Of a DNA stretch of 64,000 bases, positions 51,233 through 59,630 are shown one piece after another. Made by a program: the position numbers and the translations under genes. Source of the stretch: Niabella drilacis (GTDB taxonomy: Bacteria > Bacteroidota > Bacteroidia > Chitinophagales > Chitinophagaceae); the NCBI RefSeq assembly GCF_900101395.1, contig NZ_FMZO01000017.1:48660-112659 (forward strand), written 5' to 3'. The notes under the pieces were generated by a model that saw only the letters and a list, made by a program, of their open reading frames with translations, was not told where the DNA came from and did no database searches. Every line of letters starts with the position of its first letter. Positions within the stretch are counted from its first letter, which is position 1.

Positions 51233-51256
51233 CCATGATATCGTAATTAAAACAAC

Positions 51257-52150
51257 ATGAGCTCCCGGGGCCAACATATTATGAAACCTCCGTTTCGCGC
51301 AGAAACCATATGCGCCGGGCTGGTTGATTCGGGGATCGGGCAAGACCAGATCACCGTTCATACAAAAGGAGGATTCAGAAAAAGTTTTAGTAACGATATA
51401 TCCGAAATGGTCGCAACCGAAACAGACTGCACTTTTGAACTGGTTGTGAACCGGGATGGCATCTATGACAAGCTCCCGGAGGGACTCTTTCATCAAACCA
51501 GGGGAAACAGCCGGGTTCGTACGGTGCAGGATGCCGTTGACGAACACAAACGGTTCAGGGAAGAGGAGCGGCGGGCCCGGAGTTTTTTTGCCCCGCTGGA
51601 ACAATTACTGTTCCGGTACCAGGTCTTTGTTGAAATGGAGGAGCGGAAGGGGATGTTTGATCTTCAAAGCGGAACGCAGGATCCTGCCTGGTTCCGTTTC
51701 TGGAATTTGGACGAACCGCTCCCGGAAGCGGAAGCCGGCAGGATGCTGCAACTGATGCCCTATCTTCATTTTATTAAAGGGGATGCGGCATCTACAGAAG
51801 CTGCGCTTGGCCACATCCTTAACAGGGAAGTAATGTTGCGGAGGGGGGAACGCCAGAGCTCCATTCCCCTGCAATGCCCGGCCACCCTGGCAGAAAGCAG
51901 TATCAGCCTCAATGGAACACTGGGAAGCAATACCGGCGAGCTCTTCCCGCACTGGATCTTTTCCATTGAAGGCAGGTCCAACGACGAAATGCAGTCATTT
52001 GTGCGGCAAACCAACAAACCCACCATTCTCCAAAAATTTGAAGACCTCTTTATCCCTTTTGAAATAGATGTGCAATTTGAGTTTGAACTGCAGGATGAAG
52101 AGGCGGGTAAAAAGTCCGGGGCAGTGCTAGGCTATGGCGCCCATATATGA
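51257..52150 (+). CDS. tssG: T6SS baseplate subunit TssG
   Basis: 297 residues (a second in-frame ATG at 51281 would give 289). The pattern fits Bacteroidota TssG: the N-terminal FRAETICAGLVDSG, the middle RSFFAPLEQLLFRYQVFVEMEERKG and PAWFRFWNLDEPLPEAEAGRMLQLMPYLHFIKGD, and the C-terminal beta part GELFPHWIFSIEG (pieces). TssG joins TssF, TssE and TssK to form the baseplate wedge. It is the first gene of the rightward operon. Assignment rests on pattern, size and context. Confidence 0.78.
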   Translation: MSSRGQHIMKPPFRAETICAGLVDSGIGQDQITVHTKGGFRKSFSNDISEMVATETDCTFELVVNRDGIYDKLPEGLFHQTRGNSRVRTVQDAVDEHKRFREEERRARSFFAPLEQLLFRYQVFVEMEERKGMFDLQSGTQDPAWFRFWNLDEPLPEAEAGRMLQLMPYLHFIKGDAASTEAALGHILNREVMLRRGERQSSIPLQCPATLAESSISLNGTLGSNTGELFPHWIFSIEGRSNDEMQSFVRQTNKPTILQKFEDLFIPFEIDVQFEFELQDEEAGKKSGAVLGYGAHI

Positions 52151-52189
52151 CCCGCGGCTGATAAGCATTTATTTCAAAACTTCAACACT

Positions 52190-53041
52190 ATGGCGTTAAA
52201 GTTCTTCATACTCTACGCAGGTATCTTCTTTTTCTCTTCACTGGCTTTAATACCCCTGGTGCGGCAGATCAGCAGCACTTTTGGCAATATGGGCAAAAAG
52301 CCCTGGATCTTTAGTTTTATTACCGCAACGCTTACATCCGGTGCTGCTTTTGCTGTTACCTATATGACCCGCGACCTCTTCACCACCTTCTGGCTGCTGG
52401 GCACCCTGTTCCTGCTGCTGGGCATCCTGTTCCTTTTGCTCGTACACAAAAAATATTTCCGTGCCCGCAGCGATAACCGGAACCGCCAGTTGTCTGCCGA
52501 ATTGCTCTTTGGTTTTTCCATTCTTTTTTTATGCGTAGCCATTTTCTCGTCGCTCCAATACTTTTTAAAGGACCGCAACTTTATGTACTTTCCCCTGTTG
52601 CTGAGTGCGCTGTTCTTCTTTATCCCGGTTTTACTGCTGCATACCTTCGACGCAGCCATCAGCATTCCCCCGCCGGAATATACAACCTGGAGCTACCCGC
52701 AACAGGCCATTGATATGCCGGACGAAAAAGAAGGAGAACACCTTTACGTGATCTGGTTCGAGATCGCAAAAAAAATTACAGGCGCAGGACAAAACACCTT
52801 CTTCCGGGGGAAAGCCCCGGAGGATATGCTCCTGGGAGACCTGTTCTATCATTTTATCAACGAGTACAACGAAGATCATAGCGAAACGCCTATCGAATAT
52901 TCCAGCCAGGAAAAGGCAGCTGAATGGCTGTTCCGGACCCGTCCCCGGTGGTACAATTTTTCAAAGGTGCTGAATGCGGCCACAACGGTGGCGCAGAATC
53001 ATATAAAAGAGAATACGATCATTATTTGCGAACGCGTTTAA
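52190..53041 (+). CDS. tssN: T6SSiii inner-membrane protein TssN
   Basis: 283 residues with about six transmembrane helices in the first 165 (ILYAGIFFFSSLALIPLV, WLLGTLFLLLGILFLLLV, LLFGFSILFLCVAIFSSL, FPLLLSALFFFIPVLLLHTF) and a soluble C-terminal domain (EHLYVIWFEIAKKITGAGQNTFFRGKAPEDMLLGDLFYHFINEYNE in pieces). This matches TssN, specific to the Bacteroidota system, where TssN/O/P take the place of TssJ/L/M. It lies 39 bases after tssG and 24 before tssK. Confidence 0.85.
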   Translation: MALKFFILYAGIFFFSSLALIPLVRQISSTFGNMGKKPWIFSFITATLTSGAAFAVTYMTRDLFTTFWLLGTLFLLLGILFLLLVHKKYFRARSDNRNRQLSAELLFGFSILFLCVAIFSSLQYFLKDRNFMYFPLLLSALFFFIPVLLLHTFDAAISIPPPEYTTWSYPQQAIDMPDEKEGEHLYVIWFEIAKKITGAGQNTFFRGKAPEDMLLGDLFYHFINEYNEDHSETPIEYSSQEKAAEWLFRTRPRWYNFSKVLNAATTVAQNHIKENTIIICERV

Positions 53042-53065
53042 TCAATACCGCTCAAAAGCTACAAC

Positions 53066-54217
53066 ATGGATAACGGATCAAATTTTCTGCGTGTAAACTG
53101 GTCAGATGGTATGAAGCTCAATAAGGAGCTGTTCATTGCCCAGGACAATGCCGCCGCTGCCGCTGCATACCAGCTAGCGGCAACCGGCCTCACCCCCTTC
53201 CGGTACGGATTGCTTCCCGGGGAAAAGAATTTTAATGTCCGGATGTCGGTCGATAACCAAAACACCATAAGGATATCCGTGCTTTCCCTGAAAGCGCTGA
53301 CGCAGGGCGGATTCCCGGTTACCATCGATGCTTTTACGGATGCTGCTGCAACCGATGGCGTTCCGGCCGCGGCCCTGGAGATCAACGTCAATCAGCAGGC
53401 CACCTGCTGGGCCGTATTACTTGTAAACCCTTTTGAAAGAAATCCTGCGGGCAGTATTGACCCCGCGGAAACCCCGGCACGCTTTCCTTATGTGAAAGCC
53501 GGCTTCAGCGTGCTCATCGCCGACGACCGGGAAATACCCCAGTATACCCAACACCCTGCCGCCCTTATCATTGGAAAGATTGCTGTTAACGGCAACGCCG
53601 CATATATTGATGAGGATTATATCCCTCCCTGTATGGCTACAGCAGCCTATGCCGACCTCCTGGGCCTGCATGCGGAACTGGACCAGTTCCTTGCGGGGCT
53701 GGAACAGGCCTGCTCCCAGATCGTTCAGAAGATCTACAAAAAAAGCCAGCAGAACGCATTATCAGAACTGGCCCGGTTCCTTTGCGACCGGATGATGCTT
53801 TTCCTGGGGCCTACCATTACGGAATACCGCTGGGATATTATTTATGAGCCTCCCGCAAAAATGCTTGGCCCGATCGCCGCACTGGCAAGAGTTATCAAAA
53901 ACACCATCGACCTGCGTATCGGTTCGGGCAAGGATGAGCTGATGAGTTACCTGTGTGAGTGGTGTGAGCTGAACCAGGGAGCGTTGGAAGCCCTGCTCAA
54001 TGAAATGGCACTCCTCCGCTACAACCATAATGATGTCAATGAAAATATCCGGCAGATCGTTCAGTTTGCCAGGGTTATCGGCAAGCTGTTTACCACGCTC
54101 AGCAACCTTGAGTTTATTGGCAAGCGCAAGGACGCCGGTCTTTTTGTAAAAGAAGAGCAAACATTCCCGGATAATGATACCAATGCTCCCAGACCCAAAA
54201 GGAGATTCTTCGGATAA
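53066..54217 (+). CDS. tssK: T6SS baseplate protein TssK
   Basis: 383 residues. TssK connects the baseplate to the membrane complex. Typical features: an N-terminal shell domain starting FLRVNWSDGMKLNKELFIAQDN (the TssK W..GM.L...HF block), a helical middle (LHAELDQFLAGLEQACSQIVQKIYKKSQQNALSELARFLCDRMM in pieces), and the C-terminal head domain. The tail ends NAPRPKRRFFG, similar to the end of the DUF4123 adaptor. Operon position between tssN and tssO fits. Confidence 0.87.
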   Translation: MDNGSNFLRVNWSDGMKLNKELFIAQDNAAAAAAYQLAATGLTPFRYGLLPGEKNFNVRMSVDNQNTIRISVLSLKALTQGGFPVTIDAFTDAAATDGVPAAALEINVNQQATCWAVLLVNPFERNPAGSIDPAETPARFPYVKAGFSVLIADDREIPQYTQHPAALIIGKIAVNGNAAYIDEDYIPPCMATAAYADLLGLHAELDQFLAGLEQACSQIVQKIYKKSQQNALSELARFLCDRMMLFLGPTITEYRWDIIYEPPAKMLGPIAALARVIKNTIDLRIGSGKDELMSYLCEWCELNQGALEALLNEMALLRYNHNDVNENIRQIVQFARVIGKLFTTLSNLEFIGKRKDAGLFVKEEQTFPDNDTNAPRPKRRFFG

Positions 54218-54271
54218 CGCTTTCCGGAGGACCCGGTCATCATCAATACCCCTTATTAAAAAAGATCATTC

Positions 54272-54793
54272 ATGAAACCCAACAATACTAAGGAAAGAAG
54301 CCAGGCTTTTGCCCGTTTCCTGCTTTTCTTCCTCCTGACCATTGCACTCATTGTGACCACCATCTTCTTCGGGATAAGGATCCCCTATGCCGAGAACGAA
54401 AAACTCCGTGAGCAGCTGGCGATCATCGAAAAAGAAAATGAATTCAGGGACCACTTTGCGGGCAATATGCAGCAGGCCCAGTCATTGCTGGACACCGTAA
54501 ATATGGATCCCGCAAAATCCGGTCTTATCGACGGGCGTATTACACAAAAGATCCAGGAAATGGACGCGCAGCTGAACAGGAACAGCACCAGCTCAAAAGA
54601 GATCTATTCACAGATCATTAAGGCATTGAACAATACCCAAACCGATAAAAAGGGGTTAAGGGCAGCCAGCAGCAAGGACTCGGTAGTTGCCATGTATAAT
54701 GCCCAGGTCCAGGAACTTAAAAATTCACTTACCAAATGGCAGGACTCGTATAAACAGCTGGAAATGCAGAACCTGTTACTACGTCAAAAATAA
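54272..54793 (+). CDS. tssO: T6SSiii membrane protein TssO
   Basis: 173 residues with one N-terminal transmembrane helix (ARFLLFFLLTIALIVTTIFFG) and a periplasmic coiled-coil-rich remainder (NEKLREQLAIIEKENEFRDHF, then LTKWQDSYKQLEMQNLLLRQK). Size, topology and position between tssK and tssP match TssO of the Bacteroidota membrane complex. The following gene starts after 23 bases. Confidence 0.85.
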   Translation: MKPNNTKERSQAFARFLLFFLLTIALIVTTIFFGIRIPYAENEKLREQLAIIEKENEFRDHFAGNMQQAQSLLDTVNMDPAKSGLIDGRITQKIQEMDAQLNRNSTSSKEIYSQIIKALNNTQTDKKGLRAASSKDSVVAMYNAQVQELKNSLTKWQDSYKQLEMQNLLLRQK

Positions 54794-54816
54794 CCGGATC
54801 CTTAAACCGATACACG

Positions 54817-55905
54817 ATGCATTTTGTATATTCTAAACAATGGGGCCGGCTCGATTTCAGGGTGTGGATCTCCCTGATCGCCGTTACGGTTATCGCTTTG
54901 GCACTGCTGGGCTACAAGGTGGCCACCCATGTTACCTGCCCGGAATTTCATTTGAAAACGGCAAGCAACATCAATCATATACAGGACGGCCCCCGTACCT
55001 ATTTTGTAAACGAACAGGTGCAGTTCTTTGCAACCCGCAATGACGCAAGCCTGATGGTAACCTGGAATTTCGGAGATAAATCCGCCACCCGGATCGGTAC
55101 ATCTGTCACACATAGCTTTATAAAAGAAGGCAACTACCTGGTTACGGCAATGGTAAACGGAAGTTGTACGGAATCGGTGAACATCCGCGTCATTCAAAAC
55201 AGTACGCCCATCACCGCCGGCGGCAGTCCCGATCTCAACCGGATCGTTTCGGATGATGTGGTGGCAACCGGGGATGCCATGGTCTTCAATACCACAGCTG
55301 TTTCATCCGGATACAACTGGAGCATTAATGAACTTCCGGAGATGGGACAACAGCTTACCAGAACAGCAAAGTTTATTTTCACAAAGCCCGGAACCTTTAC
55401 GGTAACGTTGAAGCTGGACCAGGGTTCATCCTACCAAAAGACCATACAGGTTACCGATCCGCTGGGAACGGGGAGCGGCACCTCAAATATACCGGTACTG
55501 CCGGGGCCGGCAGAGGTAGGGCCACCTCCGCTGCCTGCAGACATTCCCGATAAGAAGCCGGAAGAAAACAAACCGGAAGAAGCCAAACCGGCTGCACCGG
55601 AGCCAGCTCCTGCAGCAGCAAAGGTATACGAACAGTTGCCGGAACCTGCCATACAGGCCATGCTGGAAGAGCTGGCCGAAGGAAAGAAAAACCTGGGCGA
55701 CTTCAACAATATTTTGTGTAACGGAGCCGGCACAAAAGTAATGGCCAACAATCAGTCCACCACATTTGCAGCGTTGTGTAATGAGCTAAAGGAGAAAAAG
55801 GGGTTGCCTCTTCTTAAACGGAAAAAACGGATCCAGTCTTTTAAAGTAGTACGGGATCCGTCTGCCGGCAATTGCGTAAAGATCATCTATATCACGTACA
55901 AGTAA
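54817..55905 (+). CDS. tssP: T6SSiii PKD-domain membrane protein TssP
   Basis: 362 residues. One transmembrane helix (WISLIAVTVIALALLGYKVA, about 18-37), then two PKD-like Ig domains: about 55-130 (TYFVNEQVQFFATRNDASLMVTWNFGDKSATRIGTSVTHSFIKEGNYLVTAMVNG in pieces, with WNFGDKS as the PKD hallmark) and about 145-215. A Pro/Glu/Lys/Ala-rich linker (about 225-270) would span the periplasm, and a C-terminal globular domain (about 275-362) ends VKIIYITYK. This matches TssP of T6SSiii. It lies 13 bases before tssE. Confidence 0.8.
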   Translation: MHFVYSKQWGRLDFRVWISLIAVTVIALALLGYKVATHVTCPEFHLKTASNINHIQDGPRTYFVNEQVQFFATRNDASLMVTWNFGDKSATRIGTSVTHSFIKEGNYLVTAMVNGSCTESVNIRVIQNSTPITAGGSPDLNRIVSDDVVATGDAMVFNTTAVSSGYNWSINELPEMGQQLTRTAKFIFTKPGTFTVTLKLDQGSSYQKTIQVTDPLGTGSGTSNIPVLPGPAEVGPPPLPADIPDKKPEENKPEEAKPAAPEPAPAAAKVYEQLPEPAIQAMLEELAEGKKNLGDFNNILCNGAGTKVMANNQSTTFAALCNELKEKKGLPLLKRKKRIQSFKVVRDPSAGNCVKIIYITYK

Positions 55906-55918
55906 AAACCGGAGTACC

Positions 55919-56347
55919 TTGAAAGAGTATCTGAAACTACCCTTGCGTTTTGACCAGTTTTTCGACAAGAAAAAACTACCCTCCTGCGGGCTGGCCGATT
56001 CTATTTACCGCAACCTGCACCTCCTTATTACTACTGTGCCCGGGGAGAACAAGAACGATGAAACCTATGGCGCTTCGTTTTGGGAAACAGATTATGACAT
56101 TCACCTGGACAATGACTCCAGGAAGGAGCTGATCGTTGGCAATCTGAAAAAACAGATCGCCCTTTACGAAAAAAGGATCCATAACGTGGAGGTCACCGTT
56201 GATGTAAAGCTGGCGGTCCTTAAAACACAAAGTGCGGATCTGCCCAGGAGGAAAATTGAAATTACCGTAAACGGGATCATCCGGAAAACCCTGGAGCCTT
56301 TCCGGTTTCAGACCGGCTTGTTTATAGGCCCGCTTACGCTGGATTAA
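55919..56347 (+). CDS. tssE: T6SS baseplate protein TssE (gp25-like)
   Basis: 142 residues from a TTG start; no in-frame ATG is near, and the N-terminus MKEYLKLPLRFDQFF reads well. The gp25-like lysozyme fold is recognised from SIYRNLHLLITTVPGENKNDETYGASFWETDYDI, NLKKQIALYEKRIHNVEVTVDVKL and EITVNGIIRKTLEPFRFQTGLFIGP (pieces). TssE nucleates sheath assembly on the baseplate. The catalytic residues of phage gp25 are not expected to matter here. It sits between tssP (13-base gap) and tssF (29-base gap). Confidence 0.85.
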   Translation: MKEYLKLPLRFDQFFDKKKLPSCGLADSIYRNLHLLITTVPGENKNDETYGASFWETDYDIHLDNDSRKELIVGNLKKQIALYEKRIHNVEVTVDVKLAVLKTQSADLPRRKIEITVNGIIRKTLEPFRFQTGLFIGPLTLD

Positions 56348-56376
56348 CCATACTCACTTTTATTCTGTTATCAACT

Positions 56377-58218
56377 ATGGAACTATTAAAAAAAGAGCAG
56401 ATCCGCGACCGGATGACCCGCCTGGCAGCAGCCCACTGGCAGGTACCGGAGAACGAAATTGAGGCCAGCTTTGATCCGCTGCTGATGCTGATCTTTGATG
56501 TACTGGCCGGTGAAATCGAAAGCATTGGCCACCAGATCCATGATGTCAGGAGCCGGTTGCTGAACGAGCTCTCTTCCATTATGCTCCCTCATGCACTGTT
56601 AAGAGCAAAGCCCGCCTCCTGCGTGTTAACAGCAACCCCAACAGAAAGCACCGCCGTACTGAACGAAGAGCAAAGCTTCAGCACCGTAGCGGTTGCTCAA
56701 ACGCCCGGGGCCCCGGCAACCGAAACCGAGCTCAATTTTACACCCAACGGGGAAGTAAAGCTATTCCGGCTCCATCTCCTTTTCTTAAGAACCGGGAGCC
56801 GCGTTTACAAACTGGGCGAGGCCGGACGTAAATTGTCCGTACACGAGGATCCCCAGGATAAAGCGCCCGTCAACGAGATCCATTGCGCATTGCATAGCCG
56901 CGATGCCATCTCCTCCCTGAAAGGTCTGCAGCTGTTTTTTGATCTTAAAGGACACTCCGAGGCAACCGATTTTTATTTTGCTGTTCAGCATGCCCGGCTA
57001 TTCATCAATGGGCAGGAAGCCCCTTTTACAAAAGGCTATTATAAACAGGAACAATATGAAACCAACCTGAGGGACAGCCTGGAAAAGGAGGGAGATTACA
57101 GCCGGAAAATACGGAGGGAGATAGCCGGCATTTATGCACAGCAGTTCATCACTGTACAACAGGAAGCGCCGGGTGCAGCCCCCCCGGAGCCCCCGATCCT
57201 CAAAGAGCTGCCCGGCAAGCTGCAGGAGGAGATCGGGTCAAAAGACATGATTTATATAACCCTGAAGCTGAGCCGGTATTTTCAGCAGGAAGTACTGGAA
57301 CGGCTGTTGATGAGCGTAAATGCATTTCCTGTATTAAACCGGAAACTGGAAAAAATCCATTTCAGAACTGAAAAATGGATCAATATTATACCCCTCCCCG
57401 TAAAGGGCTCTTATCTTGATATCAAAAGCATTGAAAGCACGGAAGGCAGCCGGTACCGGTTGCGCCGCGATGCGGGGGAAGACAACATCCATGAAGGGCA
57501 GGCAATAGTAAGAACAACCCGGGTGGCCCGGAACAGCAGCAGGGATGTGCGGAATATGATCAACAGCCTTCTTGAAAGCATCCGGGATGAAAGCGCCTAT
57601 TTCAGCAGGATCAGTAATGATTTTATCGCGTCCCAGCTCAATGAGATCTCAAAATTGCTGTCGCGCCTGCAAGACCGGCTGAGCGTTTCAAAAGATGAAA
57701 AACCCGCCTGTAATTATGTGCTTCTAAGATCAAAAAAAGAACAGGAAAACGTATTGGTACAGTATTGGTCTGCATTACCGGCTGCAGCCACAGCTGTAAA
57801 AGCCGCTGCCACATTCAAGCCGGTAATGCATGCACTCACCGGCGGCCCCTGCTTTGCGCTCACCACCGCCGGCGGGGGCGTGGAAACTTATAGCGACTAT
57901 GCACAGCAGCAAATGCTGGTACGCCAGCTTTCTTCGAGGGGCAAGATCATCAGCAAAGAAGATATCCGGCTGCTTTGCTTCGAATTGTTCGGGCCCCGTC
58001 TTCAGAACGTGGTTATCCATAAAAAAATGACCGTGCCCCAGGGCTCCCGGACCGGCATTACCCGAACGATCGGGATCGATCTGCACCTGCAACAAAATGA
58101 CTATACGGAAGAAGCATTGTATTACCTGCAGCAATTGCTAGCCTACCAGCTGGAGACCCATGCCTCTTTTGCCTTCCCGTTTGAGATCCATATTGTTTTA
58201 GTGCCCCAGGATCTCTGA
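56377..58218 (+). CDS. tssF: T6SS baseplate subunit TssF
   Basis: 613 residues, the normal length for Bacteroidota TssF. The N-terminal ELLKKEQIRDRMTRLAAAHW is followed by DPLLMLIFDVLAGEIESIGHQIHDVRSRLLNELSSIMLPHALLRAKPASCVLTATP (in pieces), the family hallmark of a helical DP..R.L.A.A.....I......I....L..L. block followed by a P..S.....P. strand. The remainder is beta-rich with a C-terminal helical end. TssF2-TssG forms the baseplate wedge. Last gene of the right operon; no terminator hairpin was obvious after it. Confidence 0.87.
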   Translation: MELLKKEQIRDRMTRLAAAHWQVPENEIEASFDPLLMLIFDVLAGEIESIGHQIHDVRSRLLNELSSIMLPHALLRAKPASCVLTATPTESTAVLNEEQSFSTVAVAQTPGAPATETELNFTPNGEVKLFRLHLLFLRTGSRVYKLGEAGRKLSVHEDPQDKAPVNEIHCALHSRDAISSLKGLQLFFDLKGHSEATDFYFAVQHARLFINGQEAPFTKGYYKQEQYETNLRDSLEKEGDYSRKIRREIAGIYAQQFITVQQEAPGAAPPEPPILKELPGKLQEEIGSKDMIYITLKLSRYFQQEVLERLLMSVNAFPVLNRKLEKIHFRTEKWINIIPLPVKGSYLDIKSIESTEGSRYRLRRDAGEDNIHEGQAIVRTTRVARNSSRDVRNMINSLLESIRDESAYFSRISNDFIASQLNEISKLLSRLQDRLSVSKDEKPACNYVLLRSKKEQENVLVQYWSALPAAATAVKAAATFKPVMHALTGGPCFALTTAGGGVETYSDYAQQQMLVRQLSSRGKIISKEDIRLLCFELFGPRLQNVVIHKKMTVPQGSRTGITRTIGIDLHLQQNDYTEEALYYLQQLLAYQLETHASFAFPFEIHIVLVPQDL

Positions 58219-58308
58219 AATACCGGGCCCCATTGTTGCTTCGGATATCCGCAATCGTCTCAAAAAAAGTTGTACTCCCGTGCCGGGCTTACCACAAAAC
58301 AATTTTAT

Positions 58309-59430
58309 TTACTCCGTTAAAAACAGGTCGGCGGCAATACCGTCCGCAAACAATTTTCCCTGCCGGGTCAAACGGATAGACCTGGTATCAATCGACAGCC
58401 AGCCGCGTACCTGGTAGTCCGCAGCCTGCTGCAGGACCCGTTGCCGCGTCGTTTCATCCAGTTGCTGCAATAGAATCCCTTCAGATGTGCGCAGGGCGAT
58501 CATTATATATTCATTCAGCTTTTGAACGGTTGTTAATACCTCCTCCTCAAAGGGTATCTCTCCCGAACGGATGGCGCGGATATACTTTTGATTATTGGCA
58601 ACATTCCAGCGACGGGCTTTACCATTAAATGAATGTGCTGCCGGCCCCAACCCATAATAGGGCGTCCCCTTCCAATAGGCACTGTTATGCCGGCTGCGGA
58701 ATCCGGGTCTGGCAAAATTGGATATCTCATAATGCTCATAGCCAGCCTCCTGCAACCAATCCATCAGCAACAGGAACTGGGTAGATTGCAGGTCCGCATC
58801 CACATCTGCTGCGCGGTGTGTCCGGATCATTTTATCCAGTGGTGTCTGAGGCTCTACCGTTAGCGCATAGCAGGACAAATGAGGGACTCCCAGTTTCAAT
58901 GCCGTTGCTACATTTTGCGCCCAGCGCTCATTGCTCAGCCCCGGTGTGCCATAGATCAGGTCCATTGTTATGTTATCAAAGTACCGCATTGCGAGCTCCA
59001 GCCCCTCCCTTGCCTGCACCGCATTATGCGCCCTGTTCATCCATTGCAGGTCTTCTTCAAAAAACGATTGCACACCAATGCTCAGCCGGTTGACGCCGGC
59101 AGTCCTCCAGTCGGCCAGTTTACCGGGCGTAAGATCATCCGGGTTGGCCTCAAGCGTTATTTCCGCATCACCGGTAACCGGGAAGGACTCCCGGACCTGT
59201 TTTAGCAGGAGACCGATCTCGGCGGCCGGCAACAGGCTGGGCGTTCCGCCTCCGAAATAAACCGTTGCAACCGGTTCCGGTTTGATGAACCCTGTGGCAG
59301 CAGCAAGCATAATCTCTTCCCGGAGCGTCTCCACCAGGGCCTCCCGGTAGTGCAGGGACGTTGAAAAATGAAAATTACAGTAATGACAGGCCTGCCTGCA
59401 AAACGGAATATGAATATAAATACCAGACAA
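58309..59430 (-). CDS. hemW: Radical SAM heme chaperone HemW
   Basis: 373 residues. HemW binds heme and an Fe4S4 cluster and delivers heme to respiratory proteins. The cluster motif is CRQACHYC (Cys11, Cys15, Cys18) right after GIYIHIPF. Other family blocks follow: VYFGGGTPSLLPAAE near 58, ITLEANPDDLT near 95, GVNRLSIGVQSFFEEDL near 113, and the C-terminal HemN_C domain. It lacks the N-terminal extension of true coproporphyrinogen dehydrogenase HemN, so HemW is preferred. It faces the T6SS right operon tail to tail and is probably unrelated to it. Confidence 0.9.
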   Translation of the reverse strand: MSGIYIHIPFCRQACHYCNFHFSTSLHYREALVETLREEIMLAAATGFIKPEPVATVYFGGGTPSLLPAAEIGLLLKQVRESFPVTGDAEITLEANPDDLTPGKLADWRTAGVNRLSIGVQSFFEEDLQWMNRAHNAVQAREGLELAMRYFDNITMDLIYGTPGLSNERWAQNVATALKLGVPHLSCYALTVEPQTPLDKMIRTHRAADVDADLQSTQFLLLMDWLQEAGYEHYEISNFARPGFRSRHNSAYWKGTPYYGLGPAAHSFNGKARRWNVANNQKYIRAIRSGEIPFEEEVLTTVQKLNEYIMIALRTSEGILLQQLDETTRQRVLQQAADYQVRGWLSIDTRSIRLTRQGKLFADGIAADLFLTE

Positions 59431-59630
59431 CGATTGATTGTTTATAGTGACAAATAGTTAATGGCCTGCGGGAGTTGCTGATACTATGTATGTCCCGGCA
59501 TCCCAACCCATGCTGAGGCTTTCCCGGGGCATACCCATATCCCGCTCCCATGATGCGCCGCTGCCTGATCCCTCCTGCCCAAACCCAGCGGCCCGCCATT
59601 CGCCAAAATACTGTTTATTTGTATTTCCGA

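Larger units (their letters stand above)
50974..51256. promoter_or_regulatory. Divergent T6SS control region
   Basis: 283 bases between vgrG (leftward) and tssG (rightward). It holds a 16-bp perfect palindrome at 50983, a short leftward frame at 51027-51161, a rightward -7 box at 51200 and an inverted repeat at 51214. Both operons probably start here. Confidence 0.7.
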
